Assembly: GCA_020850415.1 (NCBI GenBank)
Contig: JADZER010000028.1
Span: forward strand, 62,001-126,000
DNA length: 64,000 nucleotides
Direction: 5' to 3'
Source: Phycisphaerales bacterium
Lineage (GTDB): Bacteria; Planctomycetota; Phycisphaerae; Phycisphaerales; UBA1924
Within the stretch, counting starts at the first letter, position 1, and the number at the start of each line of letters is the position of its first letter. The position numbers and the translations under genes are program-made. The notes beneath the pieces are model-generated. The model did not search any database and was not told the origin of the DNA. It was given only the letters and a program-made list of their open reading frames with translations. Shown here one piece after another: positions 51,444 to 61,360 of the stretch.

Positions 51444-52466
51444 TCATCGCCCCCCCGAGCCGGCCCCCCCGCGGATCCTCCCCTGGAGCGGCCCGAACCG
51501 CGCCGCGCGCCCATCGACCACCACGCGCACCCCGACCCCCCGCACGCCCCCGACCAGCCCGGACGCCCGTTCGGGCCCGAGCACGCACACCGCTGTCGCC
51601 AGCGTGTCGGCCGCCGCCCCGTCGGGGGCCAGCACCGTCGCCGCCGTCCGCGTCGTGAGCCCCACCCCCGTCGCTGGGTCGAGGATGTGGCTGTACCGCG
51701 TCCCGCCGATCTCGACGAACTGCTCGGTATCGCCCGAGGTCGCCACGCCGCAGTTGGCCGCCAGCACCACCGGACGCGGGCCCGAGCCGTAGCCGGTCTC
51801 TATTTCGACGCGCCAGTACCGCTCTCCCGGGGGCGGGTCCCCCAAGGCCAGATCGCCTCCGAAGTCGACCATGCACCGCGAGACCCCAAGGCCCCGCATC
51901 GTCGCGATCGCCTCGTCCGCGCCGTACCCCTTCCCGATCCCGCCGAAGTCCAACTGCATCCCCTCGGCCGTCAGCCTGACCCGCTGTCCGGCCGGGTCGA
52001 GTTCCACCAGACGCCACCCCACCCGCCCCCTGGCCTCGGCGATCGCCCCCGCCTCGGGCAACGCCCCCGCCCGCCGGGCCCCTCGCCACAACCTCACCAG
52101 CGGCCCGACCGTGCAATCGAACGCCCCGCCGGTCTGCTCGGAGATTCCCCCGGCCCGCTCCAGCACGCGGAACAAATCCGCCGAAACCGGCGTCCAACGG
52201 CCCGCGGGCCCCCCGCACAGACGGTTGGTCTCGCTATCTTGTCGGTAATCGCTCAGGACCGAGTCGAGCTCCTCCAGGCGGTCGAACGCCGCTTTGGCGG
52301 CAGCCCGGGCCCGGCCCTCGTCGGGCGCGTAGAGAATGATCCGGGCCGGCGAGCCCATGTGGATCTGTGTGTAGGTAAACCGGGACAAGGGCGCCGCCGA
52401 CCCGCACCCACCCAGCAGGAGCAGAAAGACCGCCATGACCCACCGTTGTGCGCACCGAATCGGCAT
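51444..52466 (-). CDS. apbE: FAD:protein FMN transferase (ApbE)
   Basis: A 340-residue lipoprotein-type ApbE with signal WVMAVFLLLLGGC. The enzyme core shows TYTQIHMGSPARIILYA, LEELDSVLSDYRQDSETNRL, FDCTVGPLVRLWR, MQLDFGGIGKGYGADEAIAT and the flavin-binding LAANCGVATSGDTEQF and RYSHILDPATG. ApbE covalently attaches FMN to Thr in periplasmic proteins such as NqrC or RnfG. No target gene is in the window. The ATG at 52466 overlaps the divergent FGE-like start at 52465 (CATG), so the two genes have essentially no shared spacer. A start at 52436 (MAVFLL) is the alternative. Confidence 0.92.
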   Translation of the reverse strand: MPIRCAQRWVMAVFLLLLGGCGSAAPLSRFTYTQIHMGSPARIILYAPDEGRARAAAKAAFDRLEELDSVLSDYRQDSETNRLCGGPAGRWTPVSADLFRVLERAGGISEQTGGAFDCTVGPLVRLWRGARRAGALPEAGAIAEARGRVGWRLVELDPAGQRVRLTAEGMQLDFGGIGKGYGADEAIATMRGLGVSRCMVDFGGDLALGDPPPGERYWRVEIETGYGSGPRPVVLAANCGVATSGDTEQFVEIGGTRYSHILDPATGVGLTTRTAATVLAPDGAAADTLATAVCVLGPERASGLVGGVRGVGVRVVVDGRAARFGPLQGRIRGGAGSGGR

Positions 52467-53265
52467 GACGCCACGATACACCCCGCTCGCCGGCGCGGCG
52501 TGCCTGCTCGCCGCCGGCGCCGCCGCCAGCGCCCAGACAGCCGCCGCCGCCGTGGGCGCCACCGCCAACCCGGTTGAGGTCGTCGAGGTCCCCAAGACCA
52601 CGCTCTCGATCGAGCTGGTCACCGTCGACCTCGGCGACGGCAAGCAGATCCAGGTCGCCCGAAGCGAGATCGATTGGCGCCTCTACGACACCTTCGTCTT
52701 CAGCCTCGACCAGGAAGACCCCGCCAACCCAGACGACAGCGCGATCGTTACCCGCCCGACCAAGCCCTACATCAACATGGACCGCGGCTGGGGCCACGAC
52801 AACTACCCCGCCATGGGCATGAGCCACCTCGCCGCCGGCGAGTTCTGCATCTGGCTCAGCAACAAAACCGGCAAGAAGTTCCGCCTGCCCACCGAGGCCG
52901 AGTGGGAGGCCATCGCCACCCAGAGCGGCACCACGCCGGACAAGGTCGACGCCAGGTGCTGGCACGCCGGTAACGCCGCGGAAACCACACACCAGTCAGC
53001 CACCAAGGAGCCCGACGACCTCGGCCTCTACGACCTGCTCGGCAATGTCGGCGAGTGGTGCTTCACCGACGCCGGCAAGCCGATCGCCCGCGGCGGGTCC
53101 TACATGGACGACCCGGACCTGCTCACCCCCCAGACCGCCCAGAAGCCCCACAGAAGCTGGAACGAGACCGACCCCCAGATCCCCAAGAGCAAGTGGTGGC
53201 TCGCGGACTGCACCTGGGTGGGGATCAGGCCGGTCTGCGAGATCGCCGAGCCCGACGAGGAGTGA
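52465..53265 (+). CDS. Formylglycine-generating-enzyme-like (SUMF1) exported protein
   Basis: A 266-residue protein with a signal peptide (RYTPLAGAACLLAAGAAASA) and an FGE-sulfatase/SUMF1 domain. Motifs are KPYINMDRGWGHDNYPAMGM, LAAGEFCIWLSNKTGKKFRL, PTEAEWEAIA, LYDLLGNVGEWC and IARGGSYMDDPD. A Trp-rich end (SKWWLADCTWVGIRPVCE) has the typical R-P closing. The PTEAEWE and GNVGEW elements are standard. Exported SUMF1 proteins in planctomycetes often have non-sulfatase roles; the two Cys expected of a true FGE active site are not clearly placed. It starts a plus-strand run of exported carbohydrate genes. Confidence 0.87.
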   Translation: MTPRYTPLAGAACLLAAGAAASAQTAAAAVGATANPVEVVEVPKTTLSIELVTVDLGDGKQIQVARSEIDWRLYDTFVFSLDQEDPANPDDSAIVTRPTKPYINMDRGWGHDNYPAMGMSHLAAGEFCIWLSNKTGKKFRLPTEAEWEAIATQSGTTPDKVDARCWHAGNAAETTHQSATKEPDDLGLYDLLGNVGEWCFTDAGKPIARGGSYMDDPDLLTPQTAQKPHRSWNETDPQIPKSKWWLADCTWVGIRPVCEIAEPDEE

Positions 53266-53359
53266 GTCCTCCGCACCCGGGACCGGCAACCCGCGACCCG
53301 GCGCCCACTTCGGGGGCCGCGCCCAAGCCGGGGCCCCGCTTGACCGCTGGAGAGACCAA

Positions 53360-54259
53360 ATGACCCATCCCACACGCCGTGATGTTCTTGTCGCCGGGGC
53401 CGGGCTCGCCGCGGCATCGGTCCTCGGCCCGGCCTTCGCCGCCGACCCCGGGCGCGCCCCCTCGCTCAAGAAGGCCCTCAAGTACGCCATGATCCAGCCC
53501 GGCTCCACGGTGCTGGAGAAGTTCCGCCTCGCCAAGGCCTGCGGCTTCGAGGGCGTGGAGATGGACTCACCCGGCGGCCCCCCCGCCGAAGAGGTCCTCG
53601 CCGCAAAGGACGCCACCGGCATCGAGACCCCCGGCGTCGTCGACAGCGTCCACTGGCGCCAGACCCTCGGCGACCCCGACCCGGCGGTCCGCCAGGCCGG
53701 GCTCGACGGGCTGCTCCAGGCGATCCGCGACTGCAAGGCCTACGGCGCCGGCTCGGTGCTCCTCGTCCCCGCCGTCGTCAACGAGCAGATCTCCTACGAG
53801 GACGCCTACCACCGCTCCCAGGCGGAAATCCGCAAGGCGATCCCCCTGGCCGAGGAGCTCGGCGTCAAGATCTCCTTCGAGAATGTCTGGAACAACTTCC
53901 TGCTCAGCCCGCTCGAGGCCGCCCGCTATGTGGACGAACTCGACTCCCCGGTCATCGGGTGGCATTTCGACATCGGCAATGTGGTGAACTACGGCTGGCC
54001 CGAGCACTGGATCCGCACCCTCGGCCCGCGCATCACCCGGCTCGATGTCAAGGAGTTCAGCCGGGCCAAGCGGAACGACGAGGGGCTCTGGAAGGGCTTC
54101 GGCGTCGAGATCGGCGACGGCGACTGCGGCTGGGCACGCGTCATGCAGGCCCTGCGGGACATCGGGTATGCTGGCTGGGCCGCGGCCGAGGTCGGCGGCG
54201 GCGACGAAGCGCGCCTCACCGACATCGCCCAGCGCATGGACCGCGTCTTCGCCTTGTGA
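53360..54259 (+). CDS. Exported sugar phosphate isomerase/epimerase-like TIM barrel
   Basis: A 299-residue protein with a twin-arginine signal (TRRDVLVAGAGLAAASVLG) and a xylose-isomerase-like TIM barrel. Strands and metal ligands are seen in KACGFEGVEMDSPGGPP, GAGSVLLVPAVVN, LGVKISFENVWNNFL (Glu), VIGWHFDIGNVVNYG (Asp/His), ITRLDVKEFSR and GYAGWAAAEVGGGDE (Glu). It probably interconverts a keto- and aldo-sugar or sugar acid in the periplasm. It precedes a Gfo/Idh-like gene by 47 bases, a common pair in planctomycete sugar clusters. The only ACGT of the window begins one base after its stop. Confidence 0.88.
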   Translation: MTHPTRRDVLVAGAGLAAASVLGPAFAADPGRAPSLKKALKYAMIQPGSTVLEKFRLAKACGFEGVEMDSPGGPPAEEVLAAKDATGIETPGVVDSVHWRQTLGDPDPAVRQAGLDGLLQAIRDCKAYGAGSVLLVPAVVNEQISYEDAYHRSQAEIRKAIPLAEELGVKISFENVWNNFLLSPLEAARYVDELDSPVIGWHFDIGNVVNYGWPEHWIRTLGPRITRLDVKEFSRAKRNDEGLWKGFGVEIGDGDCGWARVMQALRDIGYAGWAAAEVGGGDEARLTDIAQRMDRVFAL

Positions 54260-54306
54260 ACGTCAATCCCCGAACGCTTCAACGCGATCGCCCCCGGAGC
54301 ACAGAC

Positions 54307-55584
54307 ATGAACCCCAACCGCAGCAGCCTCTCCCGCCGTCAGTTCGTGCAGGCGTCCGGCCTCACCGCCGCCGCCCTGGCCGCCGCACCCATCGGCAACG
54401 CCTGGGCGGGCGGGGTCAGACAGACGCTCAAGGTCGGCGTGGTCGGCTGCGGCGGGCGCGGCACCGGCGCCGCCTGGAACGCCCTCGAGGCCGACGACGA
54501 CACCGTCATCACCCACCTCGCCGACCTGTTCCTCGACCGCGCCATCGAGGCCCGAGACAAGCTCAAGGCCGAGTGGGGCGACCGAGTCACCGCCACCGAC
54601 AAGGACTGCTTCGGCGGGACCGACGCCTACGGCAGGTGCTGCTCGCAGGGCAACGACTACATCATCCTCGCCACGCCCCCCCACTTCCGCCCCATCCACC
54701 TCGCCGCCGCCATCGGCCGGGGCAAGCATGTCTTCACCGAGAAGCCCGTCGCCGTCGACCCGACCGGCATCCGCCAGTGCTTCGCCATCCACGACGAGGC
54801 CGAGCGCCGCAAGCTCTGCATCGCCGCCGGCACCCAGCGCCGCCACGAGCAGTGCTACCTCGAGTTCATGCAGCGCATCAAGGACGGCGCGATCGGCACC
54901 CCCATCTCCGGATCCTGCTACTGGAACATGGGCGAACTCTGGAGCAAGAACCACGAGGCCGAGTGGTCCGACATGGAGTGGCAGATCAAGAACTGGCTCT
55001 ACTTCACCTGGCTCTCCGGCGACCACATCGTCGAGCAGCATGTCCACAACCTCGATGTCATCAACTGGATCAACGGCGGGCCCCCCGTCCGCGCCATGGG
55101 CTGCGGCGGGCGCCAGGCCCGGACCGACCCGCTCTTCGGCCACATCTTCGACCACTTCGCCGTCGAGTACGAGTACGCCAACGGGTTCGTCCTCAACAGC
55201 ATGTGCCGGCAGACCAACGGCTGCGCCAACCGCGTCGAGGAACGCGTCCGCGGCACCACCGGCTCGGCCAAGACCACCTCCGGCTTCGCCGAGATCTACG
55301 GCCCCGCCGAGTGGAAGTTCACCGCCAAGCAGCGCAGCCCCTATGTGCAGGAGCACATCGACCTCATCGCCGCCATCCGCTCCGGCAACCGCATCAACGA
55401 GATGCGCCAGGTCGCCGAGAGCACCCTCACCGCCATCATGGGACGCATGAGCGCGTACACCGGCAAGGAAGTCACCTGGGAATTCGCCGTCAACAGCAAG
55501 CTCGACCTCACCCCGCCCAGCTACGAGTTCGGGCCGATCGAAACCCCCCCGGTCCCCATCCCCGGCAAGACCGAGCTCATCTGA
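54307..55584 (+). CDS. Exported Gfo/Idh/MocA-family oxidoreductase
   Basis: A 425-residue protein with a clear twin-arginine signal (SRRQFVQASGLTAAALAAAP) and the NAD-binding fold LKVGVVGCGGRGTGAAWNAL. The family motif is GKHVFTEKPVAVDPTG (EKP with catalytic Lys). It continues GDHIVEQHVHNLDVINWING and VEERVRGTTGSAKTTSGFAE. The cofactor is expected to be bound before export by the Tat system. It acts on a sugar or cyclitol, possibly one supplied by the isomerase gene upstream. The normal length for exported planctomycete members is 400-450. Confidence 0.9.
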   Translation: MNPNRSSLSRRQFVQASGLTAAALAAAPIGNAWAGGVRQTLKVGVVGCGGRGTGAAWNALEADDDTVITHLADLFLDRAIEARDKLKAEWGDRVTATDKDCFGGTDAYGRCCSQGNDYIILATPPHFRPIHLAAAIGRGKHVFTEKPVAVDPTGIRQCFAIHDEAERRKLCIAAGTQRRHEQCYLEFMQRIKDGAIGTPISGSCYWNMGELWSKNHEAEWSDMEWQIKNWLYFTWLSGDHIVEQHVHNLDVINWINGGPPVRAMGCGGRQARTDPLFGHIFDHFAVEYEYANGFVLNSMCRQTNGCANRVEERVRGTTGSAKTTSGFAEIYGPAEWKFTAKQRSPYVQEHIDLIAAIRSGNRINEMRQVAESTLTAIMGRMSAYTGKEVTWEFAVNSKLDLTPPSYEFGPIETPPVPIPGKTELI

Positions 55585-55628
55585 CGCTGATCAGCCGATC
55601 CCCCGCGCTCTGATCTGATAATCTTTCG

Positions 55629-55681
55629 CTTTGCTGCTTTGCTGCTTTGCTGCTTTGCTGCTTTGCTGCTTTGCTGCTTTG
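55629..55681. repeat. Octamer array (CTTTGCTG) just before a start codon
   Basis: Six exact copies of ctttgctg and a partial seventh (55629-55681) end 9 bases before the ATG at 55691. The array replaces the normal ribosome-binding region. Because eight is not a multiple of three, and the array is translatable (LLCCFAAL repeated), copy-number change could alter translation of the next gene. Confidence 0.9.
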
Positions 55682-55690
55682 AGGTTTCCC

Positions 55691-56599
55691 ATGGACCGCC
55701 GCCACTTCCTCGCCACCACCGCCGCCGCCGGAGCCGCCGCTATGTCCGCCACCGCCAGCGCCGGCTCCGCCCCCCGCGCCGCGCCCTTCAAGCTCGCCTA
55801 CGCCCCCCACTTCGGCATGTTCAGCAACCTCGCCGGCGCCGACCGCCTCGACGAGATCCGCTTCGCCGCCGACCAGGGCTTCACCGCGTGGGAGCACAAC
55901 GGCATGCTCGGCGAAACGCCCGAGTTCCAGGACCAGTTCGCGAAGCTCACCGACCGGCTCGGCATCCGCATGGGTGTCTTCGTCGTCAACCCCTCCACCG
56001 CCTGGGGCGCCCACTTCGTCGAGGGCAAGCCCGATTCGCGGGCACAGTTCCTCGACGAGTGCCGCCGCTCCGTCGAGTGCGCCAAGCGCGTCAACGCCAC
56101 CTGGATGACCGTCGTCCCCGGCACCCTCGTCCAGCACCTCGAGATCGGCTACCAGACCGCCAATGTCGTCGACCAGCTCCGCGCCGGCGCCGAGATCTTC
56201 GAGCCCCACGGCCTGGTCATGGTCCTCGAGCCCCTCAACCCCTGGCGCGACCACGCCGGCATGTTCCTCTCCAAGATCCCCCAGGCCTTCGAGGTCTGTC
56301 GCGCCGTCAACAGCCCCGCCTGCAAGATCCTCTTCGACATGTATCACCAGCAGATCACCGAGGGCAACCTCATCCCCAACATCGACCTCGCCTGGAGCGA
56401 GACCGCCTACTTCCAGATCGGCGACAACCCCGGACGAAACGAGCCCGGCACCGGCGAGATCAACTACCGCAACATCTTCAAGCACATCCACGCCAAGGGC
56501 TTCGGCGGCATCCTCGGCATGGAGCACGGCAAGAGCAAGGGCGCCGCCGAGGGCGACCAAGCCCTGCTCGACGCCTACCGCCAAGCCGACGACTTCTGA
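55691..56599 (+). CDS. Exported hydroxypyruvate isomerase-like TIM barrel
   Basis: A 302-residue protein with a twin-arginine signal (MDRRHFLATTAAAGAAAM). The TIM barrel has FTAWEHNGMLGETPEFQDQF, RMGVFVVNPSTAWG, TWMTVVPGTLVQHLEIG, HGLVMVLEPLNPWRDH (Glu), CKILFDMYHQQITEGN (Asp/His) and GGILGMEHGKSKG (Glu). This is the Hyi/OtnI-like group of hydroxypyruvate or sugar-acid isomerases. It follows the Gfo/Idh gene by 106 bases that include the octamer array. The start at 55691 gives the Tat motif directly. No ribosome site is visible except GAGG at 55681. Confidence 0.85.
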   Translation: MDRRHFLATTAAAGAAAMSATASAGSAPRAAPFKLAYAPHFGMFSNLAGADRLDEIRFAADQGFTAWEHNGMLGETPEFQDQFAKLTDRLGIRMGVFVVNPSTAWGAHFVEGKPDSRAQFLDECRRSVECAKRVNATWMTVVPGTLVQHLEIGYQTANVVDQLRAGAEIFEPHGLVMVLEPLNPWRDHAGMFLSKIPQAFEVCRAVNSPACKILFDMYHQQITEGNLIPNIDLAWSETAYFQIGDNPGRNEPGTGEINYRNIFKHIHAKGFGGILGMEHGKSKGAAEGDQALLDAYRQADDF

Positions 56600-56630
56600 A
56601 TCTCCTCAGCCCGTCCCCTCCCGAAAGTGC

Positions 56631-56666
56631 CACTGGTCAGCGCAGGCCCTGCGCAGCCGACCAGTG
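56631..56666. repeat. Inverted repeat after the isomerase gene
   Basis: CACTGGTC (56631-56638) pairs with GACCAGTG (56659-56666), and an inner GCGCAGG (56640-56646) with CCTGCGC (56648-56654). It is flanked by GTGC and CCGC. It lies between convergent genes (stop at 56599 and pntB stop at 56758) and can serve as a bidirectional hairpin. The GTGCCACTGG start resembles the GTGCCAC edge of the other palindromes. Confidence 0.75.
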
Positions 56667-56757
56667 CCGCCCCCCCGCCACGCGAGAATCGATCCCAGGT
56701 CAAGCCCCCAAGAGCCGGAGCCCGACCACCGCGCTCACCGCCTGAGCAACCGTCCCC

Positions 56758-58179
56758 CTACAGCGCCGCCCGGATGTCCTCCACCACCTTCTTCGCGTCG
56801 CCGAACAGCATGCTCGTGTTCTCCTTGAAGAACAGCGGGTTGCCGATCCCCGCGTAGCCGCTCGCCATACTCCGCTTCATCACGACGACGAGCTTGGACT
56901 CCCACACATGCAGCACCGGCATGCCCGCGATCGGGCTGGTGGGGTCGTCCAGGGCCGCCGGGTTGACGATGTCGTTGGCGCCGATCACCAGCACCACATC
57001 GGTCTCCGGGAACTCGTCGTTGATGTCCTCCATCTCGTGCACGATGTCGTAGGGCACATGCGCCTCGGCCAGCAGCACATTCATGTGCCCCGGCAGCCGC
57101 CCCGCCACCGGGTGGATCGCGAACGACACCTTCACCCCCGAGTCGCGCAGCTTCTTCGTGACATCCGCCAGCGCGTGCTGCGCCTGCGCGACCGCCATGC
57201 CGTAACCGGGGACGATGATGACCTTCTTGGCCTGCTTGAGCCTCGCGGCCGTATCGACCGCCGAGATCTCCCGGTGGTCGCCCTCGACCACCACCCCGCC
57301 ACCGCCCCCGTCGGCGGTCCCGAACCCGCCCAGGATCACGCTGATGAACGACCGGTTCATCCCCTTGCACATGATGTAGCTCAGGATGGCGCCCGAAGAG
57401 CCCACCAGAGCCCCGGTGATGATCAGCAGGTCGTTGCTGAGCATGAACCCCGCCGCCGACGCCGCCCAGCCCGAATAGCTGTTCAGCATCGAGACCACCA
57501 CCGGCATGTCCGCCCCGCCGATCGCCGCGACCAGATGCAACCCGATGATCCCCGTCAGCACCGTGCCCAGGCCCAGCCAGACCAGCGCCCCGGAGATGTT
57601 GTCCGCCCCCGCGGCCCGGGCGAACAGCACGCCGCAGACCACCGTCAGGATCACCAGCACCAGGTTCAGCATGTGCCGCCCGGGCAGCGTCAGCGGCGCG
57701 CCGCTGATCTTCCCGTGCAGCTTCCCGCACGCGATGACCGACCCCGTGAAGGTGATCGACCCGATGCCCACGCCCACATACACCTCGATGATGTGGATCA
57801 GCTCCTCGGCGTGGGTGAGCACATGGCCCTCGCCACCCGTCGGGTGCAGGTAGGTGCTGAACCCGACCAGCACCGCCGCCGCCCCCACGAAGCTGTGCAG
57901 CAACGCGACAAGCTGCGGCATCTCGGTCATCTTCACCCGCTTGGCGACGACCACCCCGATGACGCACGCCGGGGCCACCGCCGCCAGCAGCAGCACCCAG
58001 GCCCCCACCGTGTCGAAGGTCTCGCCCAACGCCGTCGCCAGCAACGCGAGCACCATGCCCACGATGCCGAACATATTTCCCCGGCGCGCGGTCTCGGGGT
58101 TGCTGAGCCCCGAGAGGCTCAGGATGAACAGCGCCGCGGCGACCACATACGCAACCGTCTGGAAGTTCGTGGAGATCAT
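56758..58179 (-). CDS. pntB: NAD(P) transhydrogenase subunit beta
   Basis: A 473-residue PntB. The N-terminal half holds about nine transmembrane segments ([59 protein letters not shown]). The C-terminal NADP domain has [60 protein letters not shown] and [19 protein letters not shown]. With PntA it uses the proton gradient to make NADPH from NADH. A GGGGG run at residue 308 lengthens the linker. It is the last gene after pntA, 10 bases away. Confidence 0.96.
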   Translation of the reverse strand: MISTNFQTVAYVVAAALFILSLSGLSNPETARRGNMFGIVGMVLALLATALGETFDTVGAWVLLLAAVAPACVIGVVVAKRVKMTEMPQLVALLHSFVGAAAVLVGFSTYLHPTGGEGHVLTHAEELIHIIEVYVGVGIGSITFTGSVIACGKLHGKISGAPLTLPGRHMLNLVLVILTVVCGVLFARAAGADNISGALVWLGLGTVLTGIIGLHLVAAIGGADMPVVVSMLNSYSGWAASAAGFMLSNDLLIITGALVGSSGAILSYIMCKGMNRSFISVILGGFGTADGGGGGVVVEGDHREISAVDTAARLKQAKKVIIVPGYGMAVAQAQHALADVTKKLRDSGVKVSFAIHPVAGRLPGHMNVLLAEAHVPYDIVHEMEDINDEFPETDVVLVIGANDIVNPAALDDPTSPIAGMPVLHVWESKLVVVMKRSMASGYAGIGNPLFFKENTSMLFGDAKKVVEDIRAAL

Positions 58180-58189
58180 GAGCGTCCGC

Positions 58190-59800
58190 CTACCTCTGGA
58201 ACATCGCGAGCATGCGCCGCGTCACAAGGAACCCGCCGGAGATGTTGATCGACGCCACAAGCACCGCGACAATCCCGAGGATCGTCGCCCAATCACCGAG
58301 GCCCCCGCCCAGGTGCAGCATGCCGCCGATCACGATGATCCCGCTGATCGCGTTCGTCACGCTCATCAGCGGCGTGTGCAGAGCGGGCGTCACATTCCAC
58401 ACCACCTGCCAGCCCACGAAGATCGCCAGCACGAACACCGTGAAGTGGCTCAGGAACGACTCGGGCGCCCCCCAACCCACGCCGATCATCGCCAACGCCG
58501 CCAGCGTCATCCACAGCCAGCCCTTGCCGGCCTTCGCCTTGGCCTTGGCCGCCGCCGCCTGCTTCTCCCCGGGCTTCTCCTTGCCGTGGGGCACCTCCTG
58601 CCACGCCTGCTCGGAGACCCCGACCTTCTCCGCCGGGACCGGCGCAGGGGCCGCCGGCTTGGGCGCGGGCTTCGGCGCCGGCCAGGTGAGCATCCCGTCG
58701 TGCGTCACGAGCGCGCCGCGAACCACCTCGTTCTCCATGTCGACATGGAAACCCTCGCCCCCGCCCATCTCCTCGAGCATGTTCACCAGCACCGAGGAGT
58801 ACAGCCAGCTCGCCTGCAGCGACATCCGGCTCGGCAGGTCCTCATAGCCGACGATCGTCACGCTCTTGTGCTTCACCACCTCGCCCGGCTTGGTCAGGAC
58901 GCAGTTGCCGCCCTGCGGAGCCGCGAGGTCCACGATCACCGACCCCTGGCGCATCGACTCCACCATCCCCGCCGTGATCAGCTTCGGCGCCGCCTTCCCG
59001 GGGATCAGCGCCGTGGTGATGATGATGTCCACCTCCATCGCCTGCTTGGCGAATAGCTTCAGCTCCGCCTCCAGGAACGCGTCGGACATCTGCTTGGCGT
59101 ACCCGCCGCCGCCCTCGGCGTCCTCCTTGATATCCACCCGCAGAGGCTCCGCCCCCATGCTCTGGATCTGCTCCAGCGCCGCCTCCCGCGTGTCGAACGC
59201 GCGGACCGACGCCCCCAGCCCGCGGGCCGCCCCGATCGCCGCGAGACCAGCCACGCCCGCACCGATCACCAGCACCTTCGCCGGCGGCACCGACCCGGCC
59301 GCCGTCACCTGACCGGCCAGGAACCGCGGGTAATGCTGCACCGCCTCCACCACCGCACGGTACCCCGCCGCGTTGGCCATGGCGCTCAGCGCGTCCACCT
59401 TCTGCGCACGCGTGATCCGCGGCACGCAGTCCATCGAGATCGTCGACACCTTCCGCGACCGCAGCTTCTCCACCACCTCGCCGTTCTGCGACGGCCAGAT
59501 GAACCCCAGAAGCGCCGCCCCGGGGCGGATCAGATCCGCCTCGTGCTCGTGCAGCGCAGGGTGCATCTGAGGCGGCCTCACCTTCAGGATGATGTCGCAC
59601 TCGGCCCACAGCTTCCGCACATCCTCGACGATCGTGCACGCGCCCTCGACATAGGCCTGATCGGTGTGCCCGGCGGCCTGCCCGGCGCCCGACTCAACCC
59701 ACACCTCGAACCCCGCCTGCACCATCCGCTTGACCGTCCGGGGCGTTCCCGCCACGCGGCACTCGCCCGGGAAGACCTCACGAGGGATTCCAACACGCAT
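58190..59800 (-). CDS. pntA: NAD(P) transhydrogenase subunit alpha
   Basis: A 536-residue PntA in a single chain. The NAD domain starts [20 protein letters not shown] and has [40 protein letters not shown] and [15 protein letters not shown] linker rich in Ala/Pro/Lys ([20 protein letters not shown] and [18 protein letters not shown]) leads to three to four transmembrane helices ([56 protein letters not shown]). The family members with both alpha domains fused have a shorter linker. The gene is upstream of pntB by 10 bases; translation is probably coupled. Confidence 0.96.
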   Translation of the reverse strand: MRVGIPREVFPGECRVAGTPRTVKRMVQAGFEVWVESGAGQAAGHTDQAYVEGACTIVEDVRKLWAECDIILKVRPPQMHPALHEHEADLIRPGAALLGFIWPSQNGEVVEKLRSRKVSTISMDCVPRITRAQKVDALSAMANAAGYRAVVEAVQHYPRFLAGQVTAAGSVPPAKVLVIGAGVAGLAAIGAARGLGASVRAFDTREAALEQIQSMGAEPLRVDIKEDAEGGGGYAKQMSDAFLEAELKLFAKQAMEVDIIITTALIPGKAAPKLITAGMVESMRQGSVIVDLAAPQGGNCVLTKPGEVVKHKSVTIVGYEDLPSRMSLQASWLYSSVLVNMLEEMGGGEGFHVDMENEVVRGALVTHDGMLTWPAPKPAPKPAAPAPVPAEKVGVSEQAWQEVPHGKEKPGEKQAAAAKAKAKAGKGWLWMTLAALAMIGVGWGAPESFLSHFTVFVLAIFVGWQVVWNVTPALHTPLMSVTNAISGIIVIGGMLHLGGGLGDWATILGIVAVLVASINISGGFLVTRRMLAMFQR

Positions 59801-60058
59801 CGTGTCACCTGCCCTTTCGCTGAGTCGGGAATACTAGCCCTCGGTGTCGTGAATATCACGCCGCCGAGGTCAAGAAGTCGCCAACTTCTGCCCTCCCCGC
59901 CGGCCTCGGGATACCCCGAGCCCCACCGCCCCGCGCCCGCGCCGCCGACCCGCACGATCGCCCGACGCGGCGCAGGACCCGAGGCACCTTGCTACGCTGA
60001 CGATTCAGCACCACCGCCGCACGCCACGCACGCGCCGGCGGACAGGAAGAGGCTCGAC

Positions 60059-61360
60059 ATGACCGCGACTCCCCCCCGTTCAGGCCCCGTCGTCGGCGCA
60101 CTGCTCTCGGCGATGATGTTCCTCCAGTTCTTCCTGTGGGGAGCCTGGTATGTGACCATGGGACCGTACATGGCGAACCGCGGCATGGAGGGCGGCACCA
60201 TCGGGACCGCCTACTCACTCGGGCCCATCGCCGCGATCATCTCGCCGTTCTTTCTCGGCATGGTCGCCGACCGGTTCTTCCCCTCGCAGATCGTGCTCGG
60301 CGTGATGCACCTCATCGGCGGGGCCTGCCTGCTGCTCGCCCCGATGATGGCCGCGCAGTCCCCCACGCTCTTCCTCACCATGGTCCTGCTGCACATGCTC
60401 TGCTACATGCCGACCCTCGGCCTGACCAACACACTCGCCTTCCGCAACATGACCAACCCCGAGAAGCAGTTCCCCATGATCCGTGTGTGGGGCACGATCG
60501 GCTGGATCATCGCCGGGTGGGTCATCTCCATGCTCGAGTTCGATGTCTCCCCCAGCATGTTCTATGTCGCGGGCGGCTCCGGCGTCCTGCTGGGCCTCTA
60601 CAGCTTCGCCCTCCCCCACACCCCCGCCCCGGGCAAAGGCAAGCCCTTCTCCGTACGCGACGCCCTCGGCCTCGACGCCCTCGCCATGATGAAGGAGGCC
60701 TCGTTCAGCGTCTTCATCATCTGTTCCTTCCTCGTGTGCATCCCCCTGGCCGCCTACTACGCCTTCGCCGGGCAATACGCCAAGGCCGTCGGCTACGAGA
60801 ACATCGGCTCCACCATGTCCTTCGGGCAGATGTCCGAGATCCTCTTCATGCTCGTCATGCCGCTGTTCTTCGCAAGACTCGGCGTCAAGTGGATGCTCCT
60901 CGTCGGCATGCTCGCCTGGATCCTCCGGTACTTCTTCTTCGCCCAGGCGTGGGACGCCGGGGGGACCGACCACATCAAATGGCTGGTCCTCGGCGGCATC
61001 ATCCTCCACGGCATCTGCTACGATTTCTTCTTCGTCACCGGCTTCATCTACGCCGAAAAGAAGGCCAACCCCGAACACCGCGGCGCCGTCCAGGGCTTCC
61101 TGGTGCTCGTCACCCAAGGCCTCGGCATGTTCCTCGGCGCCAAGGCCTCGGGCTGGCTGGTAGGCCACTACACCACAACCGTCGATGAGGTCTCGACCAT
61201 CGCGTGGAACAAGGTCTGGATCGCCCCCTGCCTCTTCGCCGCCGGCGTCGCCGTCATCTTCTTCCTCTTCTTCCACGACCGCGTCGACCCCACTCCCGCC
61301 CCGGCAAAGACCCACACCCCGCACGACAACCTCAACGCCCACGCCGAGAACCACGCCTGA
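60059..61360 (+). CDS. Nucleoside:proton symporter-like MFS permease
   Basis: A 433-residue major facilitator protein with twelve hydrophobic segments. The opening LLSAMMFLQFFLWGAWYVTM, PYMANRGMEGGTIGTAYSLG and LGMVADRFFPSQIVLGVMH fits the NupG/XapB-like nucleoside symporter family, as do RVWGTIGWIIAGWVIS and the late GFIYAEKKANPEHRGAVQGF. The central loop is short (HTPAPGKGKPFSVRDALG). A ribosome site, GAAGAGG, precedes the ATG. Its TGA overlaps the ATG of the next gene (TGATG, 61358-61362). In planctomycetes such carriers often sit with sugar genes, so the real substrate may not be a nucleoside. Confidence 0.88.
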   Translation: MTATPPRSGPVVGALLSAMMFLQFFLWGAWYVTMGPYMANRGMEGGTIGTAYSLGPIAAIISPFFLGMVADRFFPSQIVLGVMHLIGGACLLLAPMMAAQSPTLFLTMVLLHMLCYMPTLGLTNTLAFRNMTNPEKQFPMIRVWGTIGWIIAGWVISMLEFDVSPSMFYVAGGSGVLLGLYSFALPHTPAPGKGKPFSVRDALGLDALAMMKEASFSVFIICSFLVCIPLAAYYAFAGQYAKAVGYENIGSTMSFGQMSEILFMLVMPLFFARLGVKWMLLVGMLAWILRYFFFAQAWDAGGTDHIKWLVLGGIILHGICYDFFFVTGFIYAEKKANPEHRGAVQGFLVLVTQGLGMFLGAKASGWLVGHYTTTVDEVSTIAWNKVWIAPCLFAAGVAVIFFLFFHDRVDPTPAPAKTHTPHDNLNAHAENHA

